Source: Sagittula stellata E-37 (GTDB lineage Bacteria; Pseudomonadota; Alphaproteobacteria; Rhodobacterales; Rhodobacteraceae). From it: a stretch of 64,000 nucleotides of DNA. A program made the translations under genes and the position numbers. This document shows, piece after piece, positions 9,748 to 19,155 of the stretch. Numbering within the stretch: position 1 is the first letter of the stretch; each line of letters begins with the position of its first letter. A model generated the notes under the pieces. The model ran no database searches and was not told the origin of the DNA. It saw nothing but the letters and a program-made list of their open reading frames with translations. The stretch lies in contig NZ_CP155729.1 in NCBI RefSeq assembly GCF_039724765.1, positions 3,977,501 through 4,041,500 on the forward strand, given 5' to 3'.

Positions 9748-11160
9748 ATGGTCCTGACCACTCTCGCCGACGGCCTCGCCCGGGGCATCGACAGCGCCAC
9801 CAGCACGATCTCGGAGACCTTCTTCGAACCCACCCTGCGCCTTGGCGTCACCGGGCTGTCGCGGGCCGGGAAGACGGTGTTCATCACCTCGCTTGTGGCG
9901 AACCTGATGGACCGCGCCCGGATGCCGGGGCTTGTCGCCCAATCCGAGGGCCGCATCCTCACGGCCTTTTTGCAGCCGCAGCCGGACGACACCATCCCGC
10001 GGTTCGACTACGAGACGCACCTCGCCGCGCTCACCGCGCGCGAACCGCACTGGCCGGACAGCACCCGCGCCGTGTCGGAACTGCGACTTTCGCTCAAGGT
10101 GCGCCCACAGGGCCTTTTGTCCGGGCTGCAGGGGCCGCGCACGCTGCACCTCGACATCATCGACTATCCCGGCGAATGGCTGCTGGACCTCGGCCTGATG
10201 GACAAGTCATACGCCCAGTGGTCCGAGCACATGCTGGACCGCATGACCCACCGCCCCGACCCCGACGGCTTCCTGCCCATGGCCACCACCGAGGCGGCCG
10301 AGGCCAAGCTCGACGAGCCCGTGGCACAGCGCCTCGCCAAAGCCTACACCGAAGCGCAGAACGCCGCCCGCCGCGAAGGATTTTCCGACTGCGGACCGGG
10401 GCGCTTCCTGCTGCCCGGTGACCTGGCCGGTTCGCCCGTGCTGACCTTCGCGCCCCTGCCACCGGTCAGCGCATCGCGCGGCGCGCTCTACCGCGAGTTC
10501 GAGCGCCGCTTCGACGCCTACAAGTCCCGCGTGGTCAAACCGTTCTTCCAGGACCACTTCGCCCGGCTCGACCGGCAAATCGTGCTGGTGGACGCGCTCG
10601 GGGCGATCCACGCCGGTCCGCGCGCGGTAGAGGATCTGCGCCGGACGCTGGCCGATATCCTGACGGCTTTCCGCCCCGGTGCCTCGTCTTTCCTGTCGCA
10701 GATCTTCCTGGGGCGGCGGATCGACCGCATCCTCTTTGCCGCGACGAAAGCAGACCACCTGCACCATACCCAGCACGCCCGCCTGACCGCCGTGATGGAG
10801 GCGCTGACCCGCGACGCCCGCGACCGCGCCCGCTTTGCCGGGGCCGAGACGCAGGCCCTGTCGCTCGCTGCCCTGCGCGCCACAACCGAAGAGATCATCG
10901 CCCACGAGGGTCGCGACCTGCCATGCGTGCGCGGCACCCTGCTGGACACCGGCAAGCGCGCGGCCTTCTATCCCGGCGAACTGCCCGAAGACCCGGCGCA
11001 TCTTCTGGCACCTGCCCGCGAAGGCGCTTCCGAATGGTTGGGGCAGGATTACTCCATCATGTCCTTCGCCCCCGCACCGCTGACTCTGAAACCCGGCGAG
11101 GGCCCGCCGCACATCCGCCTCGACCGCGCCGCCCAGTTCCTGATCGGAGACCGCCTGTGA
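9748..11160 (+). CDS. ycjX: YcjX-family GTP-binding protein (DUF463)
   Basis: P-loop NTPase of the YcjX family, 470 residues. Walker A GLSRAGKTVF is at residues 36-45. IIDYPGEWLLDLGL is a Walker B-like region. KADHLHH is the base-recognition-like motif, and a C-terminal domain follows. Bacterial YcjX is usually paired with the membrane protein YcjF, and here the YcjF-like gene follows after one intervening gene. ATG 9748 gives the family N-terminus; the frame is open further upstream but that part ([15 protein letters not shown]) overlaps the truA promoter region. Function in the cell is unclear; envelope stress has been proposed. Confidence 0.9.
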   Translation: MVLTTLADGLARGIDSATSTISETFFEPTLRLGVTGLSRAGKTVFITSLVANLMDRARMPGLVAQSEGRILTAFLQPQPDDTIPRFDYETHLAALTAREPHWPDSTRAVSELRLSLKVRPQGLLSGLQGPRTLHLDIIDYPGEWLLDLGLMDKSYAQWSEHMLDRMTHRPDPDGFLPMATTEAAEAKLDEPVAQRLAKAYTEAQNAARREGFSDCGPGRFLLPGDLAGSPVLTFAPLPPVSASRGALYREFERRFDAYKSRVVKPFFQDHFARLDRQIVLVDALGAIHAGPRAVEDLRRTLADILTAFRPGASSFLSQIFLGRRIDRILFAATKADHLHHTQHARLTAVMEALTRDARDRARFAGAETQALSLAALRATTEEIIAHEGRDLPCVRGTLLDTGKRAAFYPGELPEDPAHLLAPAREGASEWLGQDYSIMSFAPAPLTLKPGEGPPHIRLDRAAQFLIGDRL

Positions 11161-12137
11161 CGATGACCGCAAAGACCCGCCTTCAGTCCCCGGACCCGGA
11201 CGCCCCCAACCCGGATCTGCCGCCGGAACAGCCCCCGTCGGAGGTGCCGGGCACACCGGCCCCCGACCTTCCCCAACAGGACCCGGACGAGCTGCCCGAT
11301 GCGCCTGCGCCCGACCTGCCGCCGGACACGCCGCCCGAAGAGGTGCCCGAAGATCTGCCGGGCGTCCCTGCCCCGTCCGATCCCGGTCACGACCTGCCGC
11401 CCGATGCGCCCGAGGAAGTGCCGGACACCCCACCGCCGAACCGGCCCGGCAACCCGACGGAGATCCCCGGCACGCCCGCTCCGGATCTGCCGCCGCAGGA
11501 CGTCCCCTCCGAAGTCCCCGGCCTGCCCGGCGATCCCGGCCCCGCGCCCAGCCCCATGCCCGGTCCCGTCATCAGCCTGCGCCCGGGGCATCCGCTCGAC
11601 GCGGGACGGCTGGGCGACATGATTTCGCGCGCCGTGGACAGCCAACCGTGGATGCCGCGGCTGCACACCGGTGCCGAGGACATCGCCCACGCGGGCCACA
11701 TGATCGACAAGGGATGGGTCACGGTGGCCGAGGTCGATTACACGCCCGCGGGCTTCATCGCCCGCGACGGCGGCTACATCCATAGCCTCTATGTCGCGGC
11801 GGAAGCGCAGGGCAGTGGCATCGGCACTCGGCTTCTCGACGACGCCAAGACGCAAAACGACCGCCTCGAGCTCTGGACGCTTCAGGCCAACCGGGGCGCG
11901 CAACGGTTCTACCGCCGAGAAGGCTTCCGCCCGGACGGGGAATCGGACGGCGCGCACAACGAGGAAGGCCTGCCCGACATGCGCTTCGTCTGGACCCGCG
12001 AAGAGACGGCGAAGGCACCGGACAAAGGCGTGGCCAAGGCGTCGGGCGAAACGTCACAGGCAACCGGCAAAGGGGCTGGCACTGGCAACGCGAAAGTCTC
12101 CGCCAACGCATCCGGCGGGAAAGAGACCGACGGCTGA
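11157..12137 (+). CDS. GNAT-like acetyltransferase with proline-rich repeat arm
   Basis: 326 residues. Residues about 12-135 are a low-complexity arm of repeats of the form PGTPAPDLP, PDAPAPDLPP and PEEVPDTPPP. The GNAT fold follows, with the acetyl-CoA loop AAEAQGSGIGTRLL and the typical end ANRGAQRFYRREGF. A Lys/Ala/Gly-rich tail comes last. No signal peptide is visible. The GTG start at 11157 overlaps the ycjX stop and has GGAG 8 bases before it; ATG 11163 is the alternative. It sits between ycjX and the ycjF-like gene, which suggests a link to that pair. The acceptor substrate is unknown. Confidence 0.75.
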   Translation: MTMTAKTRLQSPDPDAPNPDLPPEQPPSEVPGTPAPDLPQQDPDELPDAPAPDLPPDTPPEEVPEDLPGVPAPSDPGHDLPPDAPEEVPDTPPPNRPGNPTEIPGTPAPDLPPQDVPSEVPGLPGDPGPAPSPMPGPVISLRPGHPLDAGRLGDMISRAVDSQPWMPRLHTGAEDIAHAGHMIDKGWVTVAEVDYTPAGFIARDGGYIHSLYVAAEAQGSGIGTRLLDDAKTQNDRLELWTLQANRGAQRFYRREGFRPDGESDGAHNEEGLPDMRFVWTREETAKAPDKGVAKASGETSQATGKGAGTGNAKVSANASGGKETDG

Positions 12138-12300
12138 CTGTCCCGCCAAGGACCCGCAGGGCGACATCGCCCCGATCCCGGCTCCGCCGATCGCGTGCCG
12201 AAGAACAACTGCCCAGGAACACGGGCAAACCACCAACGGAAGGTCGCACCGGGCGACAGGGAAACCGCACGTTCCGTACCAACGTTTCAGGATCCAGACC

Positions 12301-13320
12301 ATGACCGACACGCGCAAGGGCCCCGTCCTCATCGACTTGGACGACGACACCGCCGCCCCCTCTCCGGCCGAGGCCCCGCCCGTACCCGATCTCACGCCTC
12401 CGCCCGAGGGCGCGGCCATGGCCACCGTCGCGGCCCTGACCACACGGCGCGTCTCCGCCCTTGCACGCTGGTTCTGGCGCCTGCTGGCAGCCCTTGTAGG
12501 CACCTTCGCCTCCATCGCCGCGTGGAACGTCGCCACCGGGCTGATCGCCGCCAACCCTGCGCTCGGCTGGGCGGTGACCGCGCTGCTGGCCGCTTTCCTC
12601 TTGGTCTGCGTCGCGATCGTGATCAAGGAACTCTCCGCCTTCGCCCGCCTGTCAAAGATCGACGCTTTGCACCGGCAGGCCGACACCGCACTGGCCGAAG
12701 ACGACCTGAGCCTCGCCCGCGACCTCGGTGACAAGCTGGTGGGCCTCTACAAGGGACGCGAGGACACGCGCTGGGGCCGCGACCGCTTTGCCGCCCGTCG
12801 GGACGAGATCTTCGATGCCTCGGGTCTTGTCGCCCATGCGGAAAACGAACTGCTCGCCCCCCTCGACCTGCAGGCCCGGCGCGAGGTGGAGGCCGCCGCG
12901 CGGCAGGTCGCCGCCGTCACGGCGCTGGTCCCGCTTGCGCTCGCTGACGTGGCCGCCGCGCTGACCGCCAATCTGCGGATGATCCGCCGCATCGCCGAGA
13001 TCTACGGCGGACGCTCCGGCACGCTCGGCAGCTGGCGGCTCACCCGCGCCGTCTTCTCGCACCTCGTGGCCACCGGTGCGGTCGCGGTGGGCGACGACAT
13101 GCTGGAACCGATCTTCGGTGCGGGCCTGCTGGGCAAACTGTCCCGCCGTTTCGGCGAGGGCATGGTCAACGGCGCCCTCACCGCCCGGGTCGGCGTCGCC
13201 GCAATGGAGGTCTGCCGTCCCCTGCCCTTCGGCAAGGGCAAGCGCCCATCCGTTCGCGGCATCGTGCGCTCCTCGCTGAGCGGGCTGTTCCAGCAGGACA
13301 AAGGACCGAGCGCTCCGTAG
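12301..13320 (+). CDS. ycjF: YcjF-like inner membrane protein (DUF697/TIGR01620)
   Basis: 339 residues. The cytoplasmic N-terminus is acidic and proline-rich. Two hydrophobic segments follow: WRLLAALVGTFASIAAWNVA and LGWAVTALLAAFLLVCVAIV. A helical region comes next, then the DUF697 part (VTALVPLALADVAAALTANLRM and IRRIAEIYGGRSG), with a basic tail. It matches the YcjF/TIGR01620 group that pairs with YcjX. It lies 163 bases after the GNAT gene and is followed by a GC-rich hairpin. Confidence 0.85.
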   Translation: MTDTRKGPVLIDLDDDTAAPSPAEAPPVPDLTPPPEGAAMATVAALTTRRVSALARWFWRLLAALVGTFASIAAWNVATGLIAANPALGWAVTALLAAFLLVCVAIVIKELSAFARLSKIDALHRQADTALAEDDLSLARDLGDKLVGLYKGREDTRWGRDRFAARRDEIFDASGLVAHAENELLAPLDLQARREVEAAARQVAAVTALVPLALADVAAALTANLRMIRRIAEIYGGRSGTLGSWRLTRAVFSHLVATGAVAVGDDMLEPIFGAGLLGKLSRRFGEGMVNGALTARVGVAAMEVCRPLPFGKGKRPSVRGIVRSSLSGLFQQDKGPSAP

Positions 13321-13357
13321 GGTGGGGGTTCCGCGCGGCACGCGCGGGTTCGCCACC
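13321..13357. terminator. GC-rich hairpin after the ycjF-like gene
   Basis: The stem pairs GGTGG with CCACC on the outside and CCGCGCG with CGCGCGG on the inside, around a GCA loop. It begins directly after the TAG stop. It has no clear T-run; it could terminate transcription or be one of the dispersed palindromes of this genome. Confidence 0.5.
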
Positions 13358-13442
13358 TTCGCGGGAAAGGTCAGGAAACCCGCCGGTTTCCAAGCCGTGC
13401 GCGGCGTGATTGAGTGCACGTCGAACAATCGGAGCGCAGCAC

Positions 13443-16115
13443 GTGGAAGCCCTACTCGTCCTCGTCGGCATCATCTTCCTGGCCCTGCCGGTCGTCGTGA
13501 TCGTCCTCATCGTCCGGCAGGCCCGCCTGTTCCGCGAACTGGCAGAGCTGCGCCAGAAGGTCGACACCCTGAGCGCAGGTCCGACGCCATGGCTGGACCG
13601 GCCTGAAGCGGCCTCCGCGACGCCCGCTCCGGCCCTCACCGAGCGGACCGCACCGCCAAAGTCTCAGCCCGCACCAAACACGCGACCCGAAACGCCGCAG
13701 CCCCCGCAACCCGCGCCGCAGGACCGTCCGGCACCCGAAGCAAAGGGACCATCCGTCGCGGCGCGACTTGCCGGGTGGCTCGCGCAGAACTGGTTCTACG
13801 CCATCGCCGCCGTCTCTCTCGCACTCGCGGGTATCTTCCTCGTGCAATACGGCGTGGAGACCGGGCTCCTGACCCCACCCGCGCGGGTCGCCGCCGCGCT
13901 GGTCTTCGGCGCGGCCCTGATCCTCGTCGGAGAGCGCATCCGCCGCCGCTCCGGCGACACGGAGGACAGCGCTACGGCCTACTTGCCCTCCACGCTCTCC
14001 TCCGCCGGTCTCGTGTCGCTGATGGGCGGCATCCTCGCCGCGCGCCTGCTGTATGACCTGATCGACCCCGGCCCGGCGCTTGCACTGCTGTTTGCCACGA
14101 CGCTGGGCGGGCTTGTGCTGGGCTGGATCAACGGGCCGCTTCTGGCCGCCATAGGTCTTGCGGGCGGGTTCGCCGCCCCCTTCCTCGTCGGCGGGCAAAG
14201 CGATCAGCCCGCATGGCTGCTGCTCTACTTCGCGCTGCTCGCGGCACTCGGCCTCGGGATCGACACATTGCGTCGCTGGGCTTGGGTCTCCGTCCTCGCC
14301 CTCGTTGGCGGCTTTGCCACCGGGGCGCTTCTTCTGCTGGCCGAACCGTCCGAGACCATGGCGACCGCGTTCGCCGCCCACGCGGCCTTCCTTGCCGTCC
14401 TGGCGATCTTGATTCCGGCGCGCAGCCTGACGCCCGACCACGCCACGCCCTGCTTGCTGCAGGCGCTGGAAAAGGCCCGCCCCGCCTTCCCGACGCTGCT
14501 GGCCGCAGGCGCCACGCTGGCTGCGACGCTCGCCTTTCTGCAGGCCGCGACCTTCGGCCTGACGGCCTGGTGGACCGCACTGACACTCGCGGCGCTGCTG
14601 GGTGCTGCGCTGGCGCTCTGGTCTCACCGGGCACCGGGGCTTCAGGACCTTGCGGCCCTGCCCGCTGCGGCAACGCTCCTTCTGCTGGCGGCGCCAGAGC
14701 TGAACGGGGGCGTACGCACCGCCCTCTTCGCCACCATCCAAGCCCAGGAAGGCCTGACAGAGCAGCGCCTCCCGCTGACCGTGACCCTCGCTATGCTGGC
14801 CCCGCTGCTCTTGACGCTGGCCGCCGCGCTGCGCAGCCTGAAGGGCGACCCGTTCAAGGCCCACTGGGCCGCCGCCTCTGCCCTGATCGCCCCGCTTGGC
14901 GGCCTCGCGCTGGAAGTCACATGGCAGCCAGCCGACTTAATCGGCGCGTGGCCCTGGGCGCTGCACGCGCTGGCGCTTGGCGGGTTGATGACAGCGCTCG
15001 CTGCCCGTTTTGCGCGGATCGACTGCGCCGACCGGCTGCGCGCCGCGCTGGCCACGCTGTCGGCGCTGGCGTGCCTCGCCTTCGCGCTGACCGTCATCCT
15101 CACCGATGCGGCGCTGACCCTTGCCCTCGCTGCAACCGTGCTGGCCGCTGCCGTCCTGGACCGCCGCTTCGACCTCGCGCCGATGAGCGGCTTCATCACC
15201 GCCGGAATCGCCGCCCTGGGCTACCGGCTGCTGGCCGATCCGGGCCTCGATTGGGCGGTCGAGGTCGGCTTTGCCGAAATGTTCCTGACTTATGGCGGGA
15301 CGCTGGCCGCGCTTCTGGCCGCCCGTGCCCTCCTGCCCGAAGCCCGCGCCCGTGCGAAGCTGTTCCTCGAAAGCGCCGCGTGGTCGGCGGGGGGCATGAC
15401 CGCGTCCCTGACGCTTTACCACCTGATCAAGGGCATGACCGGCCACGCCGCGGGGCAGGAACACTGGGTCACCGGCCTGCACGCCACGATCTGGACGCTG
15501 GCCGCGCTGGCGCAGGTCATGCGCATGGGCGCGGGTGGCCCGCTTCGCCTGCTGCGCCTCGCGCTCGCGGTGGTCTTCGGCCTCGTCGCGCTGGGGTTCG
15601 AGGCGGCGGCGCTCAGCCTCGCCAACCCGCTGTTCGGCGGCCAGAACGTCGCGGGGCCGGTGCTGCTGAACACGCTGATCCCGGCCTATCTGCTGCCTGC
15701 ACTGGCATTGGCGTTCGGCGCCGCGCGCCTGTCAGGCCCGAAGGCGCTGCGCATCGGGCTTGCGGTGCCGGCCACGGCGCTGACGGTGTTCTGGGCGGGT
15801 ATGGCGATCCGCCACCTCTGGCAAGGCGGCGCCGAAATGGAGATTGCGGCGGGTATCTCTCAGCCGGAACTCTACAGCCACACGGTCGCGCTGTTGCTTG
15901 TGGGGGCCGCGCTCTTTACCCGCGCGCTGCAACAGCGGTCGGACCTGCTGCGCCGCGCCGGTGTGGCTGTGATCGCCGTGGCGGTGGCCAAGGTCTTCCT
16001 GCTGGACATCTCCGGCCTCGACGGGCTGGCGCGGGTGTTCTCGTTCCTGCTGCTGGGGCTGTCGCTGTCGGGTCTGGCATGGCTTAATCGCTGGGTACAA
16101 AGCCGCCTGCCTTGA
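13443..16115 (+). CDS. DUF2339 polytopic membrane protein
   Basis: 890 residues from a GTG start. The first 25 residues are a membrane helix (LLVLVGIIFLALPVVVIVLI). A short helical stretch (ELAELRQKVDTL) and a proline-rich linker to about residue 100 follow. After WLAQNWFYAIAAVSLALAGI come about 25 more hydrophobic helices to the end. This is the architecture of the DUF2339 (predicted membrane protein) family. Function is unknown; the motif GGFAAPFLVGG is typical of the family. The frame is open to an ATG at 13410, but the membrane start argues for 13443. Confidence 0.85.
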   Translation: MEALLVLVGIIFLALPVVVIVLIVRQARLFRELAELRQKVDTLSAGPTPWLDRPEAASATPAPALTERTAPPKSQPAPNTRPETPQPPQPAPQDRPAPEAKGPSVAARLAGWLAQNWFYAIAAVSLALAGIFLVQYGVETGLLTPPARVAAALVFGAALILVGERIRRRSGDTEDSATAYLPSTLSSAGLVSLMGGILAARLLYDLIDPGPALALLFATTLGGLVLGWINGPLLAAIGLAGGFAAPFLVGGQSDQPAWLLLYFALLAALGLGIDTLRRWAWVSVLALVGGFATGALLLLAEPSETMATAFAAHAAFLAVLAILIPARSLTPDHATPCLLQALEKARPAFPTLLAAGATLAATLAFLQAATFGLTAWWTALTLAALLGAALALWSHRAPGLQDLAALPAAATLLLLAAPELNGGVRTALFATIQAQEGLTEQRLPLTVTLAMLAPLLLTLAAALRSLKGDPFKAHWAAASALIAPLGGLALEVTWQPADLIGAWPWALHALALGGLMTALAARFARIDCADRLRAALATLSALACLAFALTVILTDAALTLALAATVLAAAVLDRRFDLAPMSGFITAGIAALGYRLLADPGLDWAVEVGFAEMFLTYGGTLAALLAARALLPEARARAKLFLESAAWSAGGMTASLTLYHLIKGMTGHAAGQEHWVTGLHATIWTLAALAQVMRMGAGGPLRLLRLALAVVFGLVALGFEAAALSLANPLFGGQNVAGPVLLNTLIPAYLLPALALAFGAARLSGPKALRIGLAVPATALTVFWAGMAIRHLWQGGAEMEIAAGISQPELYSHTVALLLVGAALFTRALQQRSDLLRRAGVAVIAVAVAKVFLLDISGLDGLARVFSFLLLGLSLSGLAWLNRWVQSRLP

Positions 16116-16235
16116 CGCGACTCGCTGCGGCTGCGCTCATCCGGTCCGGTTTACCCCACTACACGCGACGGCCACCGGTGCACATACTCCGGCCAAGCCA
16201 TTTTCCAGCACACCGCCGATCCGAAGGATTTCCGG

Positions 16236-16607
16236 ATGACCGAAGCCCTTGTCGATCCACGGACAGCCGCCGTGATGCATATCCTGTGCCTGCTTGGCCT
16301 TCTCATCCTGTTCACCGCCCATGCCGCCTGTGCGCTCCGCCCCAAAGCGCGGGCCAGCGCGGCCTATTTCGCGGCCAATGCCGTCGCCGCCATGCTTGTC
16401 GTGCCCGCCGTTTGGTCCCTGGCCCCCGGCATCGCCGCCGCGGTGCCGATGACATGGGCGGCGCTCAGCCTTGTCGCCGTGGCGCTGCGGCTGATGCCGC
16501 GCCGTCCGCCCCGCCTGACCCCGGCGCAGATCCCCTGGACGGCGCTGGCGCGCGATGGCCGCGCCGTGCCCGAGACGGCGCAGTCCCGCGCCGGATACAC
16601 CGCCTGA
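16236..16607 (+). CDS. Small membrane protein, 123 aa
   Basis: ATG 16236 follows GAAGGATTTCCGG. Three hydrophobic helices are visible: LCLLGLLILFTAHAACAL, AYFAANAVAAMLVVPAVWSL, and MTWAALSLVAVALRLM. A basic, polar tail of about 35 residues follows. No family is recognised. The SDR-DoxX fusion gene follows 44 bases downstream and is probably in the same operon. Confidence 0.65.
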   Translation: MTEALVDPRTAAVMHILCLLGLLILFTAHAACALRPKARASAAYFAANAVAAMLVVPAVWSLAPGIAAAVPMTWAALSLVAVALRLMPRRPPRLTPAQIPWTALARDGRAVPETAQSRAGYTA

Positions 16608-16651
16608 CCGCCGCTCTGGACACCGACGCCGCACCGGGCGAAAGGAACGGC

Positions 16652-17971
16652 ATGACCCAAGCTCCCGCCACGGCGCGACAGACCGTCCTGATCCTCGGCG
16701 CTTACGGCCTGATCGGCACGGAAATCTGCCGCACGCTCCACGCCTGCGGCCACCGCGTCATCGCCTCTGGCCGGTCCGCCGCCAGCGCCGCCAAGGCCCT
16801 GCCGATGCTGCCTTTCCGCCGGTCCGACCTGTCAAGAATGGAACCCTCCGACTGGACTGCACTGGTCGACGGCGTCGATGTGATTGTGAATTGCGCGGGC
16901 GCCTTGCAGGACGGCCCCGGCGACGATCTCGAACGGCTGCACCATCACGCCGTGAAAGGCCTGGGTGAGACCGCCGCGGCAAGGGGCATCCGCGTGGTGC
17001 AGATATCGGCGGCGGGTGTTCGCCCCGACCACCCCACCGTCTTCTTCGCCTCCAAGGCGCGGGGAGACGCGGCGCTGCTGGCCTCCGGCGCGAACGCGGT
17101 GATCCTGCGGCCCGGCCTTGTCATCGGCCAAAGCGCCTACGGTGGCACCACGCTTTTGCGGATGCTGGCCGCCGTGCCTCTGATCCAGCCTCAGGCCTTG
17201 CCTGCGACGCCGATCCAGACCGTCTCTCTGGCCGATCTGGCCGAAGCCGTCGCAATCGTCGCCTCCGGCCACCTGCCCCGGGGGCATACCTTCGACCTCG
17301 TGGAGGACCAGACCCACAGCCTGTCAGAGATCATCGCAGCGCATCGCCGTGCCCTGGGCTTTCCCCCGGCACGCGCCACGCTGACTCTGCCCCGCTGGAT
17401 GCTGGCCCCCACGGCCCGGATCGCCGACGCCTTGGCGCACCTCGGCTGGCGCAGCCCGCTCCGGTCCACCGCCATAGAGGTGCTGGCAGACGGGGTAACC
17501 GGCGACCCGCGCCCGTGGCAGGCGCAGACGGGAAGCAGCATCGCCCCCTTGCAGGAAACGCTGACCAAGGCCCACCTCGGACCCGAGCACCGGCTGCAGG
17601 CGCGTGCCACCCTGTTGATGCCCCTGGCGGTGGCCACGCTGTCCCTGTTCTGGTTGCTGTCGGGGATCATCGGGCTTTGTCAGATCGGCCCCGCCGCCGA
17701 ACACCTGACCCGGATCGGCTGGCCACAGACCCTCGCCACCGCCTCCGTCGGCTTCTGGGCCGTGGTCGATGTGGTGCTGGGGCTCGCGATCCTCTACCGG
17801 CCCTTCGCCGCACGCGCCTGTCTTGCGATGATCGGCGTCTCGCTCATCTATATCGCCTCCGCCACCGTCTTCACTCCGGGCATGTGGGCGGATCCGCTTG
17901 GGCCTCTGGTCAAGGTGCTCCCGGCCATGATGTTGGCCGCCGTCACCCCGGCGCTGCTGGAGACGCGCTGA
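16652..17971 (+). CDS. SDR-type nucleotide-binding domain fused to DoxX-like membrane domain
   Basis: 439 residues. Residues 10-300 are an atypical/extended short-chain dehydrogenase fold with the dinucleotide loop LGAYGLIGTEICRTL. ISAAGV and FFASKARGDAALL follow, the latter resembling the NmrA/NDUFA9 type. Residues 310-439 hold four hydrophobic helices in a DoxX-like domain (LFWLLSGIIGLCQIGPAAEH, then VGFWAVVDVVLGLAIL). Proteins of this architecture are known but uncharacterised. The stop overlaps the start of the DUF2269 gene (ATGA), so the two are coupled. Confidence 0.82.
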   Translation: MTQAPATARQTVLILGAYGLIGTEICRTLHACGHRVIASGRSAASAAKALPMLPFRRSDLSRMEPSDWTALVDGVDVIVNCAGALQDGPGDDLERLHHHAVKGLGETAAARGIRVVQISAAGVRPDHPTVFFASKARGDAALLASGANAVILRPGLVIGQSAYGGTTLLRMLAAVPLIQPQALPATPIQTVSLADLAEAVAIVASGHLPRGHTFDLVEDQTHSLSEIIAAHRRALGFPPARATLTLPRWMLAPTARIADALAHLGWRSPLRSTAIEVLADGVTGDPRPWQAQTGSSIAPLQETLTKAHLGPEHRLQARATLLMPLAVATLSLFWLLSGIIGLCQIGPAAEHLTRIGWPQTLATASVGFWAVVDVVLGLAILYRPFAARACLAMIGVSLIYIASATVFTPGMWADPLGPLVKVLPAMMLAAVTPALLETR

Positions 17972-18447
17972 TGCTCTACGCCGACCTCCTGCGCTGGCTT
18001 CACGTCGTGGGCGCCACCGTGTTGTTCGGCACCGGTGCGGGCATCGCCTTCTTCATGCTGATGGCGCACCTGTCGCGTGACGCCCGGGCCATAGCCCATG
18101 TCGCCGGGACGGTGGTCTTGGCGGATACCGTCTTTACTTTGACCGCCGTCATTGCCCAGCCAGTCACCGGCATCCTGTTGGCACGGGACATCGGGTGGAG
18201 CCTGAGCGAAGGCTGGCTGTTCCTTTCCGTCGCGCTGTACGTTTTGGCAGGGGTGTTCTGGCTGCCGGTGGTCTGGATACAGATCCGCCTGCGCGACCTC
18301 GCCCGAACCGCGGTGAACGACGGCACTGCATTGCCCGACCGTTACTTTCGGCTGTTCCGCATATGGTTCGCTTGCGGCTTTCCGGCGTTTTTTGCCGTGG
18401 CGACGATCCTGTGGCTGATGCTCACCCGTCCTGCGCTGACCTTCTGA
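17971..18447 (+). CDS. DUF2269 family integral membrane protein
   Basis: 158 residues with four hydrophobic segments: LHVVGATVLFGTGAGIAFFM, TVVLADTVFTLTAVIAQPVT, LFLSVALYVLAGVFWLPVVW and IWFACGFPAFFAVATILWLM. The N-terminal LRWLHVVGAT and the GTG-AGIA pattern fit the DUF2269 family. It is translationally coupled to the SDR-DoxX gene. That pairing recurs in other proteobacteria, to my knowledge, and suggests a shared membrane role. It is followed by a strong terminator. Confidence 0.82.
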   Translation: MLYADLLRWLHVVGATVLFGTGAGIAFFMLMAHLSRDARAIAHVAGTVVLADTVFTLTAVIAQPVTGILLARDIGWSLSEGWLFLSVALYVLAGVFWLPVVWIQIRLRDLARTAVNDGTALPDRYFRLFRIWFACGFPAFFAVATILWLMLTRPALTF

Positions 18448-18481
18448 GGCTGACCTTCTGAACGGAGTCGGAAGACAGTGA

Positions 18482-18513
18482 AAAGGCCGGGAACCAGACG
18501 GTTCCCGGCCTTT
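18482..18513. terminator. Bidirectional terminator, perfect 14-bp stem
   Basis: AAAGGCCGGGAACC pairs perfectly with GGTTCCCGGCCTTT around the loop AGAC. It has A-run and T-run flanks in both directions and lies between the convergent DUF2269 gene and the minus-strand gene ending at 18533. Confidence 0.9.
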
Positions 18514-18532
18514 CCGCGCTTCAACAGGGGGA

Positions 18533-18904
18533 TTACTGAAGCGGAGCGGTGGTCGCGCCGCCTTCCGAAGCGTCGGGCGCGGCGGGAGCGGCCGGCGCGG
18601 CTTCGGTGGCGGGATCGGCGGTCATCCCGGACGCCGCGGGTGCATCCATGGCAGGCGCGCCTGAGTCGGGATCGACCGGAACCGCCTGCTCCTGTGCCGC
18701 CGGGTCCACCGGAGTGGTGGTGGCCGACGGGCCAAGGAACACGGTCATTGCCACCGCGATCACCAGAACGACACCGGCGATCAGCCCGGCGATCGACCAC
18801 GCCCCCTTGCGGCGGGTCTGCACCGGCGCGGGATCGTCGTGACCGTAGGTGTCGGTCCGGGTGCGGTGCATCTTCAGATAAGGGTCTTCGGCCTCATAGG
18901 TCAT
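18533..18904 (-). CDS. Membrane-anchored protein with Pro/Ala-rich tail
   Basis: 123 residues from ATG 18904. The N-terminal 48 residues are charged (YEAEDPYLKMHRTRTDTYGH). A single helix follows, WSIAGLIAGVVLVIAVAMTV. The C-terminal 55 residues, rich in Pro, Ala, Asp and Thr, are probably periplasmic and disordered. No family is recognised beyond being common as a hypothetical protein in Rhodobacteraceae. It ends at the bidirectional terminator. An upstream ATG at 18949 adds a basic stretch (PGRKPGSNARRRW) that I consider untranslated. Confidence 0.65.
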   Translation of the reverse strand: MTYEAEDPYLKMHRTRTDTYGHDDPAPVQTRRKGAWSIAGLIAGVVLVIAVAMTVFLGPSATTTPVDPAAQEQAVPVDPDSGAPAMDAPAASGMTADPATEAAPAAPAAPDASEGGATTAPLQ

Positions 18905-19155
18905 GGCCCATCTCCTTCTTGCGTTGGACCCGGGTTTGCGTCCGGGCATGACAGTAGGATGGGGGCTTTTGCCCGGGTCTCAATGGCCCCTCCCATGCAT
19001 CGGCCTGCGCCTGCCAAAACCGCATTGCGCGCCAAGCCGGTTCCCGCCGAAATCCCGCGCACCAAACCAACCCGAATCAGTTCAGGCGGATTTATTCCAT
19101 GTTTCCGGTGGATTGGCCGGCTTCCGCCGACCAAGGGCCAGCGGCGGGAACCGCC

